From assembly GCA_034766995.1 (NCBI GenBank), contig CM068313.1:12406012-12470011 (forward strand): 64,000 nt of DNA, written 5' to 3'. Made by a program: the position numbers and the translations under genes. Origin of the DNA: Acanthacorydalis orientalis (taxonomy: Eukaryota; Arthropoda; Insecta; Megaloptera; Corydalidae). This document shows positions 33,983 through 47,947 of the stretch, in pieces (the stretch's first letter is position 1; the number at the start of each line of letters is the position of its first letter). The notes beneath the pieces are model-generated. The model was not told the origin of the DNA, made no database searches, and saw nothing but the letters and a program-made list of their open reading frames with translations.

Positions 33983-34181
33983 TATTTCTGAAATTAAAAT
34001 TAAAGAGATGAAGTGTATAAATATAATGATTAATATATTTTTAGATTTATAATATCAGTTTGTGAAATGATTACTAAAAATATATATTAAATATATTCGA
34101 AATTATTGTACTAACAAAATTATTTTTAAAAAGTACCTATTTTTAAATTAAAATAATTTTATTTCATGTATATGTATATAC

Positions 34182-34249
<68 letters not shown>

Positions 34250-36532
34250 AGCATTGTTATTGCTGAGATGTATTCAAGAACAAATTATTACATGTATATT
34301 AATCTATTTAATATGTTTATGTCCTTCAATTTTAAACAATATAAAAATTCATTAAAAATAAGTCTATTTTTATATTATATACATAAGTATAATTAATAAT
34401 AAAGTGCGTACGATTATTTTTACAAAAACAAACAATAGTTACTTTTGAAATATTTTGTCATGCTTTTCAGTACTGAATTGAACAATCAGAGAAATAGACT
34501 TAGAAATTTTATTTAAAAAAATAGTTTTCATTGCATGTTTTTTGTTCTAATCGTTAAATGTACTTTTTTTGGTCTGATATTTTTGTTGAGTGCTCCCATA
34601 AACATATTTAATATATCAATACTTATGTAATAGTTTATATGCATTTTCTTAATTTGATTTTTACAGATCGATTTTTTAAACTAATAAAATATATGCATAT
34701 ATTATTTATAGCAATATATATATACATCCTACATAGTAATAGTTTGGCATGAACAAATGAAAGTAAAATTTGATCTACTTATTCTCTAATGACTAGACAT
34801 TTTCTGTTTCTTTTTATGATTGATCTTATGTGTACATTAATGTTAAAAATTAAATATGAATCGTTCTGCTATTTTTTTATAATTTATATGATAATTAAAG
34901 ACCTTTCATAACTGTGATTTATCTAAGTCTATAAATATCAAATAGATATTGTTGTGCTATGGTTAACAATAGAACCACAAATCAATCATGTTCAATAAAA
35001 AAAGCGTAAGAATTTATACGCTGTTATAAATTCTAGTCAAGGTCATTTATTCACAAATAATCATGAAATTATTTTCTTCCTCTGATCTTAAAAATTTATG
35101 TATAAAATGAAATGTATTTTTTTAAAAAAATGTACTAAATGTCTAATAATGATCTTCATGTAATCATCAATTAATGTTTTCTAAAAAATAAGACACTAAA
35201 TTATATAGTTTCATTCAAGGAGGCTATAAGCTTGTTAATACCTCCTTGATTCATTATAAAAACGTTTATCCTTGCCTCTGAATATGTACATGTAAAATAT
35301 GACTGTTATTATCTATAGCGTTGAAGTCCTTTATAAAACAAAGCATTCAGTAAAATATTCCACTAGATATTCTTATCTATCAGGACTCGTTTTCAATATT
35401 TCATACTAAATATCCTAATTTTTAGATCAGATATGAGAACGGAAAAATATTTTTTTTAAAAGAGAGTAACAGAAGTTTCAAATATAATAATACAATATAT
35501 AACTGTTTTATTAGGAATAAATTTAAAGGGATATTTTTAAAATTTTATGAATTAATAAAAAATAAACAATTGATATACTTTTATAGGAATTATTGCTTTG
35601 AAAGACAAAATAGGATCAATTTTAATTACTGTCATTTTCATTTGATTTATCGTTTTTATTTATCATATTTTTTACTCTATTCAATGAAGTCCCATCGTTT
35701 TTAATTGTTAGAAAAAATCCCAGAAAAAAATATTTTTAAAATTATTTTAAAAAAGCAGTTGACAGTTGCTCTAATCATTGAACATTTTACTCTTGATTTT
35801 TTTGTAGAATGCGAATAAATCATTGAAAATATTTATTCAATATCAGTATTTTGAAGAAAAACACACTATTATTTTTTAATTTTTCGAAATAATTTCCGAA
35901 AATGTAGTATATTTTTTTATATAAATTTTGATATTAAAAATGAAAGTTGTTAAAAACTAACAAATGTGATTTGAATAAAAAAAATGAGTAAAAAATATTT
36001 AAGTTAAAACATTAGAAGAATATATTGTCTTTTGTAGATACTTTTTAACCAGATTTCGCTGCAGCCTCATCAAATCATTTGTTTCCTTCTTATTATTTTT
36101 CTATATTTATTTTTTATTCGTTTCTTAGATTATCAATTTAATTTTCTCTCTTGTTTTCATTATTGACTTTGTAACGTATAGTTTGATGCAAATTGTTTTC
36201 TCTGAAATATACTTAAAGCATGCAGTATATAGATCTGTTCCATAAATGATTATTAATATTTAAGGCCCCGAAATTAATAAAAATATTTATAGACAAGTAG
36301 ATTCGGGCAAGGTTTTTGTTTTTCCTCATATTGAAACCGATTTTATTTTACTTCATTCCATATCAGAAAGGTTTTGTTATTATATTTATAAAACACGTTT
36401 TATTATACAAACTAATACCCTTAAAAAAAATTACATTAAATGCTTAAAATACAATTTCTGGTCTATATACTAACTTCAAAATTACATTATAAAGGTTGAT
36501 AAATTCTAAAATATTTCAAAATGTAATAATCA

Positions 36533-36593
<61 letters not shown>

Positions 36594-37053
36594 GAACTGT
36601 ACATAAAACGATGAATAGAGAATAAATGTTGAAAAACAGATCAGTGCTTATTACATAACGTCATTTTATTACGCCATTAAAACATAATCGCAGATTTAAT
36701 CAAAATAAATATCACTTTTCTTTATTTTATCGTTTTTCAGTAATAATTATATTTATATACTTGTGCTATTAATAGTCTTATCGATAATTAATTTTTTTCC
36801 TGTGAAACACGTTATATCCCATGATAACTTACTTCTTGTAAATGAAGATAATAAATTTTATTAGAAAACATGATTAAAAATCAAGAGTTCCTAACAGACA
36901 CTAAAATTGTAAATTCCTTATGAAAAGCTGACTAACAGGAAAAAATCATTTGTACAATTTTGGAATTTATGATTTATTATATACAAATTGTCTATTATTT
37001 ACAAACAGAAAATCACATGAAAGTTTATACATACTTATAATATGCATATAAAC

Positions 37054-37104
<51 letters not shown>

Positions 37105-38281
37105 TTTAAATTAGTTAATAGTACATTTATTAGATTTGTAATTTATATAAATGTTTTAATAGCAGACAAAGCGTTTTTAAAATCTTTGATTAGATAACAT
37201 ACTTTACCAAAAAATACTTATGAATAATAAAAATATTATGTATCAATAGTGAATTGTTAATAATATGAAACCATATAAAAGTATCCAATAGTATAAAATA
37301 CTGGAACTGAATTGTGAATAATAAAGAAACAAAATTATGTTATGGGTCACATATATATCAAAACAATAATTGTCATATCTCTTTTACTTATTACAAAGTT
37401 AATTTATTTACGTCAGTTATATGTTTATAATATTTGGAAGGCGGAATATTATCCAAATAATAAAAACAACATGTTTTTGTAAACGATTTACGATAAACAT
37501 ACCTTATCAGAATTTAAGTTACGTACAGACACACACACATATGTACGTGTATATGTACACACATTTTATATATATATATATACATGCAAACATAAAAATC
37601 TATATACTATTCTTCCAAGAATAATTGTTGTCAAGCGACATCACGAAACCAGTTTTAGATGAGTTCGATGAATGAACGTGTCTGCTAAAATCATTTCATT
37701 ATATGACCGACATATTTTTGCAATAAATTAGAAAATTTATTATGTTATGAAAAAATAACATTATTTTGGTGATTGAGTATATTTTGTAATTTATCTATAA
37801 ATAAATTTTATTATTATTGAATCGTTGATAAATCGTGTTAACAGAAAATAGCATAAAGTAGAGATGGTTTATTCTTTTTTCATTAATTTTCAATTTTATC
37901 TTATGTTATTAATCGTCAGTTTGAAAATATATTTCTATTTACTATTATCATGTCTTGTGTATGTACGAAGTAATTTGTAACATTTAATGCCACATGATAT
38001 TTTAGTTCGATTAAATGATGTCAATCTTGAAATGTATATGTGTTCGAAAGTCTATAAAGTTCACAATTTCTTTTGAAAATTGACAATAAGAAAGTCAGCA
38101 TGTAAACTAATACTTCATACTTAATAAATAAATCAGTGGTCAAGAAATGAATTTAAAATGATACAGGCTGAGATTATAAATACGACACTGGTCAACCTGC
38201 TTCTGGCTAACCATAGAAATTGGTTTTATTTTTCCAATTAACATAGCTTAATATGAATAAATATTTTTTTTCAATTGTTGA

Positions 38282-38333
<52 letters not shown>

Positions 38334-39618
38334 AATTTATACATAAATATCAAGTACATTACACACTAAAAATAAATACAATGTACTCAATTTATAATGT
38401 GTATTAAGTTTCCAAGGTTTTCAAAATTTTTCAGAACGAATGCTCATTTAATTTAAAAATTGTAGAAACATTCCAAATATAGACAAATGTACTTTACATA
38501 TAAATTTGTATTTTTTTTGTATTTTTTCTACTTAATTTTGTGTATGACAATTAAATAAATGTTTTTATGACTATCTGCCAACATTTTTTGAAATTTCTTC
38601 TGCATTCAAATGTTTTCTTTTAATAGCATCCTTTGATGACTTTTTATTGGCTTCGATAAACAAACAGTTATGTAGATTTGTATTCAATGAATAATTTAGT
38701 TTCATTTATGAATCGGTGTAATTTCCAAACGTTTACTTCTCTGATAATTACTATCTAGAAATTAACAATAAATGTCTATCATCACTTCCCTTTACTTTTA
38801 CCTTTATATTCATATATTTATTATATTCAGATCTTGTACTAGATTATGATAATGTTATAAATACGAACTATTTATTTCAAATAAATGTAATTGATGTAGG
38901 GAATTAAGAATAAAATTAAAATAAGTATAATTTTAAATAAGGAAGAATCGATAGTTGTTTGTTTTCATTTAAACGTCAAATACAAATAATTGCTATTAGA
39001 TATAATGTTTAAAAACTTAGGCACTATTTCATAATGAAAATAAAAATTAGTTTTATCTTCATGTAAGTAATATAGTTCAAATAATTTATATATTTATATC
39101 TTTATTTCAAATTCGTTTTTGTTACTATATATTTCTATACGATTTTTCTGTTTTATTGTAAAATATGTTTTTTTTTTTTATTTTAACAATTAAAAAACAT
39201 ACGGTATATATTTAAATGACAATTACAGTAATTGTAATAATAAAGTTTAATTTTAAATAATGAAACGAGATGTTCATTTTTTTGAAACATCAATTTTTAA
39301 TAATAATTGTGTTCTTTTCATTATTTTAATTAACAAATTTTGTTTGGACGTTTTTAAATATGATGGTAATTTTTTATCTTTTATTGAAATTAATATAAAA
39401 TATATAATCTACTTTACTGTTAGAAGTACTTTTATATATAATTATTTAAATAATTGGTGTAGTGTTGAACTTACTAAATAACTAGAATGGTATAATCGGA
39501 AATCTAGTGCTTTTAGATCAGATCGATTAAATTAATGAGCACACATTTTTGTGTGTATTCCTAATTTGATATTTAATTGTTTTGCAGAAGTTTACACTAT
39601 TTTCTTTGATCTTTTTAG
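33699..39618. other. Probable GNMT 5' intron, no other gene seen
   Basis: A 5.9-kb very AT-rich stretch with (TA)n tracts at about 33926-33977, 34181-34244, 36536-36585, 37057-37099 and 38287-38330. The open frames are short and low-complexity. If the first exon is wrong, this is simply the region upstream of GNMT. Confidence 0.45.
34181..34244. repeat. (TA)n microsatellite
   Basis: About 32 uninterrupted TA units. The frame across it encodes only Ile-Tyr repeats. Confidence 0.9.
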
Positions 39619-39620
39619 AA

Positions 39621-42600
39621 ATGGCAGTTACAACCATGGATCCAACGATATTTCGTACAAGGTCATTAGGTACAGCCATGGAGGGTGTACGTGACCAATA
39701 TGCTGATGGTAAAGCTGCTAAAATGTGGGAAATTTTCATTGGAGATAAAAAGAAACGCACACAGAACTACAAGAATTTCTTAGTTGGTTTATTACGTGAA
39801 CGTGGCTGCAAAAGAATTTTGGATGTTGCTTGTGGAACGGGGTTAGTTGATACATTTTATTTAACTTGTCTTTTTTTTCTTTTTAAATTAGAAGTACCTA
39901 TATGAATTGAAGTGGACAATTTATTCAGTTTCCTAACAATTGATAGTAACCTTAATCATTTGTAAAATAAATCAAATTTTTCTAATAAGTCGAAATTAGG
40001 TTTTCGTTTGAAGTAATAAAAAATCCAAAAAGTATTTATGTATACCTGTAAATTCTAACTTAATGAAGGTAAATTGTATTGATTGAGTTAAATGAATAAT
40101 TTAAGGTTATTAATCAAATAGATTGAATTCATCAAAATGATAAGAGTACAATGGAAAAATATTTATAATTAATTGGTTTTAAAAATTGCATAAATGCTTT
40201 TGTATCGTGCCTTATAATATTTTCTTTATCAAAAATCAATTATTGGGTATGTTAATTCAATAATGAAAATAAATTAATTCATACTGCGATATTATAAATA
40301 TAAGCATTTAAATTGACCGTTTAGAACTTTTTAACCATATCCTTTTTATTGAATATGTAGCGAATTTATGTAATTGATTTTATTTAAGACATATGTAAAT
40401 TTTCATTTAATTTGTATTGACGCCATATGTAATATATATTTTAAAATAATACTGTATAATATATTTAGTTATTAAACCAAGAGTATGTCTATTTGATCAA
40501 AATTAAATTGTGACTTTTAACAGACCATTTTTTATAACAACAGTTAATTAAGTTTTTAATAGGTGATTATAAAAACGCTCATAGTACATTTCAGTCTAAA
40601 TTATTTTTAAAAATTTGTGAACATCTCTGCATCGGTGATTACATTTCGAAAACATTTTTAAATTTGCTTCATTAATAAGGAAAAAAATATAATTTGACCT
40701 AAGGTTAAGTATTTGTTCATGTTGATACTGATAATAAATGATAAGTAAAAAGGATACAGCAGTATATCATATTTATTATTTTTGTTATTGTAATCTTTTA
40801 GATAATATTATTTGTTTTCATTCATTATTTGATTAGTGATGAAAACACTAAGCATAATTCTGTTTCATTATCTTTAAAAAATTCTGAATTTCATAAATAA
40901 CATTGATGGTTGGTTATTGGGGTTTTAGGGCGCCTCGACAGGTCATTAACTCACGAAAATAACATTGAGTTTTAATCTCATCAAATAATTAACTTGCGAC
41001 AATTTTTCAATTTTCATAAATAAATTTTAAGAAAATCTATTTATTAAAATATATTCATTCATATCTATAACTAATTATTTCTTTACATTTAACGAATACT
41101 TTAGTATACAAGAAGGTACTTGAATCTTTGAATACATGATAAGATCATTTAATAATTCTAGTAGTGCATTGTAAATAATATTTTTTATTATATTAGTAAT
41201 GAATATAATAGCATTACTTTTTTTGTTCAAGTACTTTTTCAATATTATTTAGTAACCTTTTTGATAAATAATAATATGATCCGAAAATTTATATAAAACA
41301 GAAATGGTGTTGAAGGTGTAGAAAAGTTATTTTTTTGTCAGTAATGCTTTTAAAATAACAAATTACATTTGTATATTATAATTTATATTATTTACTTTAA
41401 TTTTTCTTATCGTTTCTTTTTTTAAAATATTATTTTTTTGTCATAAGTTATAAAAAGTATTAAAATATAACTCACTAGTGTAATTATGTTCTTCCGGGCT
41501 TGGAAGCAAAGAATGTGTACCGACTTCTGCTTCTTCATAATATAAATTAATTAAAATATTATATACACACACACACACACATATATATATACATACATAC
41601 ATACATACATACATTTTCTCATTACCATATTGAATTAAAAAGTGGGCCTCTAGATACATATTTTCGTAAACAATTGCCTTGCCTGACTTCATGGCTACTA
41701 AGACGTTACATGCAACCAGATCAATTAAAGATCTCAATTAATGACGAATCAAAAATATGTATTTTTTTATATATTTACTATTTTACAATTGTTTTTGTAA
41801 ATGATGGATCACTTTTGCAGTGTTGATTCAGTTATGCTACTGGAAGAAGGTTTTGATGTTACATCGGTTGATGCTTCTGATAAAATGCTTAAACATGCAT
41901 TGAAAACTAGATGGAATAGAAGAAAAGAGACAGCTTTCGATAAATGGAGTAAGTTTAAAAGACTAGCATAGTTTAGTTTTGCAAATTTAAATGGATTTAG
42001 TTGTTTAATTTGTTAATTTCAAATATTATATTTGTTATCGCGAGTCTAAAGTAATTATTTTTGTATATATAAAAAATAATTCCATCGTAAAATTTCCATA
42101 AAAAACACATTTTTTTCGTGTAGACCACCTCCTGGCATCGTTGCTCCCTCGCTACACTGTACAAGTAGCACGTTAACCATTTTCATTCCCGATCATCAAT
42201 GATTAGTCAATGGATATCGCGTGGTCTCTGTTCTGATTTTTTGACATCAGTCAAATGTATATAGCTCTCTCACGGTATACAACGAAAGAGGTGTATACGA
42301 TTTCAATGTAAAACCGATATTTATTTAAAATATTGTATTCACCTAAGCTTTAGAGTAAAAAAATTATAACACATTTTAACATTGTATTTTGTTGTGAATT
42401 TTTATAAACTTTTCCAATAAAAATTTTATAATTTACATTTTACGCACATTATTTGTGCGTATAATTTGTTAATTTCTGTTATTTATTAGGGGAGAAAGAA
42501 TGCTCCGCTCGGGGGGGGGGGATTTGCGATTAGGGGCAGAGCCCCTTCGTAAGTAAAATAAAGAAATACATTTTTTTATTTCCTAAGAAAATCACTATAC

Positions 42601-43655
42601 AAAGTATTACAGTAAAAGGAGTTTTTTTTATTTTAATCATATATATTTTTTTTAATTGTAATATTTTCTTATACTTAAAATTATAAAATAATAAGCAGCA
42701 CTTTAATGTTGAGCAGTTCAGGATACCTATGTAATTTTTAAGTTATTTTTATAATATACTATTAACTTACTGCTTCTATTTCCACCTCATTTTTTTATTG
42801 TTTGCTGAAATTGATTCTTCGTAGTAGTACTGTTTTCTTTCTGTTTCTGACGATTTGCTTCACATAATAACATGTCTTCATTTGTATTTACTGCACTCGT
42901 TTTCTACAATTACCTTGCTTTTTCTTATCTAGGGAAAATTTCAGGAAACTTAAATCATCTGTTTCTATTTGTTCTCTACTTCATTATTGGTGCTAATAAT
43001 GTACTACAGAGTATTTCATTACTTTTTGAATTATATACTTTAGTGAAACATATTTATCACCTGTTTTTACATTGTTTATTTCTAATGTCATTACCTAATA
43101 ACAGAAATGGGACACTATATCATTGTTACTAATATACTATTAGTTTATTCAAAAAACAGTTTTATCAGTATAGTCTTAAAATGGCCATGAAAAACTATTT
43201 ATTTCTTTGTAAAACATTTTTTTTAAATGCCAAAATATCGATTTGATATTTTTAAGAAGTATATTCGTTTAAACATATACAGATAATAGGGAAAATAAAT
43301 GCGCGCTCTGTTGTTTGACTTCACTCGAAGTATAAGTGGTGTTAAATTCGTCCCTGGTATAATGTTAAATTATATTTCTATTTTCGAAATATTATGATTT
43401 TTTTTAGTAATCGAAGAAGCTAATTGGTTAACATTACCTAAAGGAATTGAAGATCTTTTGGGAGAAGGGTTTGATGCTGTTATATGTTTAGGAAACTCCT
43501 TTGCGCATATGATGGATTCTTATGGCGATCAGAGAGAACAAAGGTAATTTTGTGAATGTTATATTTTTTTTTTACATGGATTAGTATTGTAAATTATATA
43601 AACTTTGTATGTATATTTTTTATTTAATTGTAGATTTAAAAAACTTTTATTTTTA

Positions 43656-43698
<43 letters not shown>

Positions 43699-44257
43699 TT
43701 TTAATAAACAGTTATTTTATACAGTAAATGAATTGCTTGGAATTAATTGTAACGGAATTTTAAATATTAAAAAAACTTGAAATATAAAATAGATGTATAT
43801 GTATTGTTTTGTTAACTTTTATTTTATTCTAAAGGCAGGCTTTGAAGAACTTTGAAAAATGCGTAAAGCCCGGTGGCTTACTGCTTATTGATCATAGAAA
43901 TTATGATCATATGATTGCAACAGGACACACACCAGCCAAATGTATCTATTATAATGTAAGTGTTGAATATTTTACTCGCTAAGAAACTGAATTATGCTGA
44001 TATCTGTAGACAGTGTCTTAACCTTGTTTATATTCGTCAATTTATTCAGTTTACGTATAGATGATTAATAATTTAAAAAAATAATACAAATGTTTTCTTT
44101 TAGAGTGAGCATATGACAGACATCAAAACATCGGTGCTATTTGAATCAGGACAACCAGCAATTGTGACTCTCGATTATAAAATTGATACACGTGGAACAG
44201 ATGACACAACGAACTCAAATGGGGATACAGTAAGGTAAATAGTGATTGAAATTTATG

Positions 44258-44329
<72 letters not shown>

Positions 44330-44511
44330 AATATCTTTTTAGCGAATTCCGTCTGGCATACTATCCTCATAGATTAGAAGTGTTCAAGGAAATGCTCATG
44401 GAAGCATTTGGTTCCAATGCAAAACATTCGATTTATGGTGATTTCAAACCCCTTGAAAACAATGGAACACCTGGTTTTTATATTCATTTGATGGAAAAAG
44501 CAAAGAATTGA
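39621..44511 (+). CDS. GNMT: Glycine N-methyltransferase
   Basis: Transfers the S-adenosylmethionine methyl group to glycine, yielding sarcosine and SAH; it is the cytosolic buffer of the SAM/SAH ratio. Coding exons 39621-39841, 41821-41948, 43408-43543, 43835-43955, 44104-44234, 44343-44511 join in frame to 301 residues (human 295). Landmarks: N-terminal IFRTRSLG and [21 protein letters not shown] motif [68 protein letters not shown], and a C-terminal [15 protein letters not shown] and YGDFKPL. The ATG at 39621 is right after the acceptor; a second Met five codons on is an alternative. Donor 1 is GTTAGT. Intron 3 contains a dispersed repeat copy and the last intron is mostly (TA)n. Convergent with ANKZF1. 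Confidence 0.97.
42063..42551 (+). repeat. Dispersed repeat, copy A (in GNMT intron 3)
   Basis: About 490 bp alignable by eye, in inverse orientation, to 44805-45302. Shared segments in order: AAAATTTCCATAAAA, GTAGACC, CAAGTAGCACGTTAACCATT, ATATCGCGTGG, GTACAACGAAAGAGG-like, ACACATTTTAACATTGT, TTTTTATAAACTTTTCCAAT, GTGCGTATAATTTGTTAATT, then a GC-rich end GGGGAGA. The end carries a run of ten G and the hairpin-capable AGGGGCAGAGCCCCT (about 42531-42545). No transposase-like frame was seen. Probably a non-autonomous element; class unknown. Confidence 0.85.
43660..43695. repeat. (TA)n microsatellite in GNMT intron 4
   Basis: About 17 TA units within the intron 43544-43834. Confidence 0.85.
44263..44325. 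repeat. (TA)n filling the last GNMT intron
   Basis: About 31 TA units occupy 63 of the 108 nt of intron 44235-44342 and end 17 nt before the acceptor AG. The remaining intron has little room for a branch site outside the repeat. Confidence 0.9.
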
Positions 44512-44546
44512 ATCAAATATATTTGTATATTTGTGAAATTATAAGA

Positions 44547-44552
44547 AATAAA
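44547..44552 (+). terminator. Candidate polyadenylation signal of GNMT
   Basis: AATAAA 36 bp after the stop codon, upstream of dispersed repeat copy B. Confidence 0.5.
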
Positions 44553-44804
44553 TATGTTATATTTGTAATATTTTATTATACTGTTATTTTATTGGCAATT
44601 TATATTTTATTTTGAATAGACGTTGTTCTCGCCAATTTCACTTTTTAAGATTGAAATTGTAAATTTTGTTTTATACATTTAATACACTTTTTAAATATTA
44701 ACATTTTTTATAAATGATAGGATGATTTTGTTGATTTAGAATCGGTAAATTTTTAACGATAATGTAGTACTTCTATTTTATTTTTTTTTAGTAAGTACTA
44801 GTGG

Positions 44805-45302
44805 ACTCGCCTGACCTTACTTGACCCCGACTCACTACTCTTACCGACGCCCCGGTGAGCAGGGACTTCACCCCCCGTTGCTGACGTTCGCTCTCCCCTA
44901 ACAACAGAAATTAACAAATTATACGCACAAATAATTTCCGTAAAATTTATATTGGAAAAGTTTATAAAAATTTACAAAAAACAATGTTAAAATGTGTAAT
45001 AATTTTTTTACTTTAAAGCTGCAGTGAATACAACATTTAGAATAAATTTCTTATTAGTTTTACACTGGAATCGTATATCCTCTTTCGTTGTACACTGCGA
45101 GAGAGTTATATACATATGACTGATATCAATTAATTAGAAACCACGCGATATCTATCCATTAACCAATTATTGTTGATTGGAAATGTAAATGGTTAACGTG
45201 CTACTTGTAGAGTGTAATAGGGGTGAAACATTTCGAGGGGGTCTACTCGAAAAAAAGTTGTTTTATGGAAATTTTACAATAGAATTATTTTTTATATATA
45301 GA
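44805..45302 (-). repeat. Dispersed repeat, copy B (inverted relative to copy A)
   Basis: The reverse complement of the copy A family. It shares the same ordered blocks, including TTATACGCACAAATAATTTC and TATTGGAAAAGTTTATAAAA on the plus strand. Its GC-rich end (about 44810-44895: ACTCGCC, GACCCCGACTC, GCCCCGGTGAG, CACCCCCCG) differs in sequence from copy A's but is likewise GC-rich and joined at CTCTCCCCTAA. It lies 0.3 kb downstream of GNMT. Confidence 0.85.
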
Positions 45303-46008
45303 AAGATATTTTTTGATTAAATATGTATGCAAATATTCGACGTCTTAAATGTTATTTATAAAGGGTTTAATTCATTTAACCTAGCTTTCTATATAATTAT
45401 AATGAGTCGTATAATTTATTCCGTCTATTTCTTACTCCATTAATCTTATTTGATCACTAAACTGAATTCAAATTAAGTAATAGTGGTAACATTTATATTT
45501 ATAAAATTTTGCCCTTTTAGAATTATAATCGCTTTTGTTGAGTCGTCAATTTCGAATTCATATGTTGTTTTAATATAAACTTGTTTTGGTTTTGTACTTG
45601 TGATATTATAAATACATGCTCCTTTTTATTTAATTCTGCCGAATAGAAAACTTTTAAAACTATAAAATATAACAAGAAATTAGACTGAAGTGCTCTGCAA
45701 AAAAATATCGATTTGTTTTAAAAGTAGTTATCAGTACTCAAAATATAAAAATAAATATTTGTGTCATTATGGCAATTTAAGCAAGTTTTGTTTAATATAG
45801 CTTTCTGTTCATTTTATTTTTCAATGTAAAAAAAAACGTTAAATAAAATTAAAAAAGCCCTTTATTAACATATTCTATAAATATATACATACACATATAC
45901 AGTAGTTTTCAGATGAATATCAACATAAAACGATAACAAAAGTATGTACATAAAGAAACTAACATACACTTTATACAGGCTAAAATTTTTTTTATAATAC
46001 AATCAATC

Positions 46009-47883
46009 TTAATGTAATAAAGTTGTAGTTGACAATCTATGAGCCTTTAAACACTCAATAGTACAAAATGTATTATTACTGTATTCAAATGGCACTTTTC
46101 CTGTAATATCTGTTCCACACATAAAGCACCTTACTATTACCATTCTTGTATTTTGATTAATCATTCTTCGTTCAGCAGCAATAGCTCTCTGAAACCATAC
46201 CTACTGTTTAATACTTGTTATAAATAAAGATAATTATTTTACCTTTTCTCGATCACTTAATTTAGAAAACCTTTCTCTTTCTTGTTGTTCTAATCGTTCT
46301 GCTTCCATTTTTCTACGTCGCTCCTTTTCTCTTTCTCTTTTAATTTTTTTCAAAGCAGTCTTCTTTTCACTTTTTTGATTTTCTATATCTTCATCAATAG
46401 GACCAGGTATTTGAGACTAAAAGATTGTAGCCCGTATTTGATAAAAATATATACATACATATAAATGAATATACCTTTTGATAGTTATATTTATCTGGAA
46501 AATCTGTTAAAAACTTACGAAATGTTATTCGTATGTTTTTCAATGTAGTTGCTGCATAAGGTGTTTGATTATTTTTATTTTTATTACATGGATTTGATCC
46601 AAATCTCATTAACGTTCTAAAAATCACAAAAAAAATCAATAACAAAAGACAGAAAGTGACAGAGACAAAAAGTAAAAGTAATATACTCTGTACATACGTT
46701 ACTATTTTATCATCTCCTTGAATGGCAGCTAAATGTAATAACGTATTCCCATCAGAATCGACCGAGCTATTTATAAAATTATACATTTGTTTATTTGTTA
46801 CTCGATTATTTTCATTAGTGTCGTTGTTGTCATTAGAATGTATATTATTTTCTGCAGTATTTAAAAGAGATTCGAGTAAAGTTGAATCTTTTTTGTAAAA
46901 CGCAGACCATACAGACTTTTTAAATACTTCAAAAGCTTCACTAATACTGTCCTTTACTGTTTTCTTTTTCTTCTTTTGTTTGAATTTCTTTTTATTAGCA
47001 TTACGTACTTCTTTAGGCATATCGTCTTCAAATTCACGAATTGTTTCTGTAAAAGATATTTCAGTATCCTGAAATTGTAATTCACCTCCCTCACTATCAG
47101 AAGAACTATTTGTTTTTAAAACATCTTGACCTGGGATTGGACGTTTAACAAGTTCTCTGGATTTTGCTCTATCAATTACACCATTTCTACTATTTTCTCT
47201 ACTTTTTCTAGGTTTATCTGGAGATGGAACCTGAAATATTAGTTTATATATTACTTTATCAAGTTAATATTATACTATTTCTTTGTAATAAAATAATTAC
47301 AAAATGATACATATATAAATAAATGTTTATCAAAACAACAGTTTTCTTCAAAATAAAAAATATAAAATGATAATTTTATAATACTTTTGTTGACTGTTGA
47401 TTTTGGTTTGGACTGTTGACATTTTCTTCATTATTAATTTTATTGACTAAATCTTTTTGAACTTCTCTTTTATTCGGTGATTGTGGAAACCCTGCCTTAA
47501 ATAATTCTGCAGAGCCTACAAAAATATATTAAAGTATATTATTTAAATACTGACTATTTTATTAAAAATATTATTTTAGTAGAAATAAAATATATTTTGA
47601 TTAAAGAATTTATTTTCTATATTACCATATACTTCAACTGAAGATAGTATGTCATGAACACGTTTAACTTCCCCAAATGTAGCTCGTCTTGTAGGAAAAG
47701 GAATTGATCTCAACCTAATATCAGTTTTGTTGAGAGGAGCAGATTTACCTCCAAATAAGACTGATCTATTGTGTGGCCCAACAGCACGATAAAATATATA
47801 ATCACAGTTTAAAAGATGCGGTGTCCAAGACTCAAAAATATCTTGTACATGCTGAAATATTTTTTTGTTGTAAATATTATCAT

Positions 47884-47947
<64 letters not shown>

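Larger units (their letters stand above)
44512..46008. other. Convergent intergenic region GNMT / ANKZF1
   Basis: The two stop codons face each other across 1.5 kb. The GNMT poly-A signal lies at 44547, dispersed repeat copy B fills 44805-45302, and an antisense AATAAA (TTTATT at 45861-45866) about 145 bp past the ANKZF1 stop is a likely poly-A signal for that gene. Confidence 0.6.

Noticed and set aside
34166..34396. Open frame rich in Ile-Tyr repeats
   Set aside because: Translation of a (TA)n microsatellite; the same holds for frames at about 629-910, 6118-6336, 8647-8900, 9493-9699, 20882-21112, 27868-28056, 47773-48003, 50409-50639 and 56437-56703.
35002..35022. Small hairpin AGCGTA ... 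TACGCT
   Set aside because: A 6-bp stem is expected often by chance and has no context pointing to a function.
39260..39481. 73-codon ATG frame upstream of GNMT
   Set aside because: AT-driven composition (Phe, Asn, Ile), no homology recognised, lies in the probable 5' intron.
42872..43132. 86-codon ATG frame in GNMT intron 3, hydrophobic
   Set aside because: Phe/Leu/Tyr-rich as expected by chance from AT-rich DNA, no family recognised, lies within an intron next to a repeat copy.
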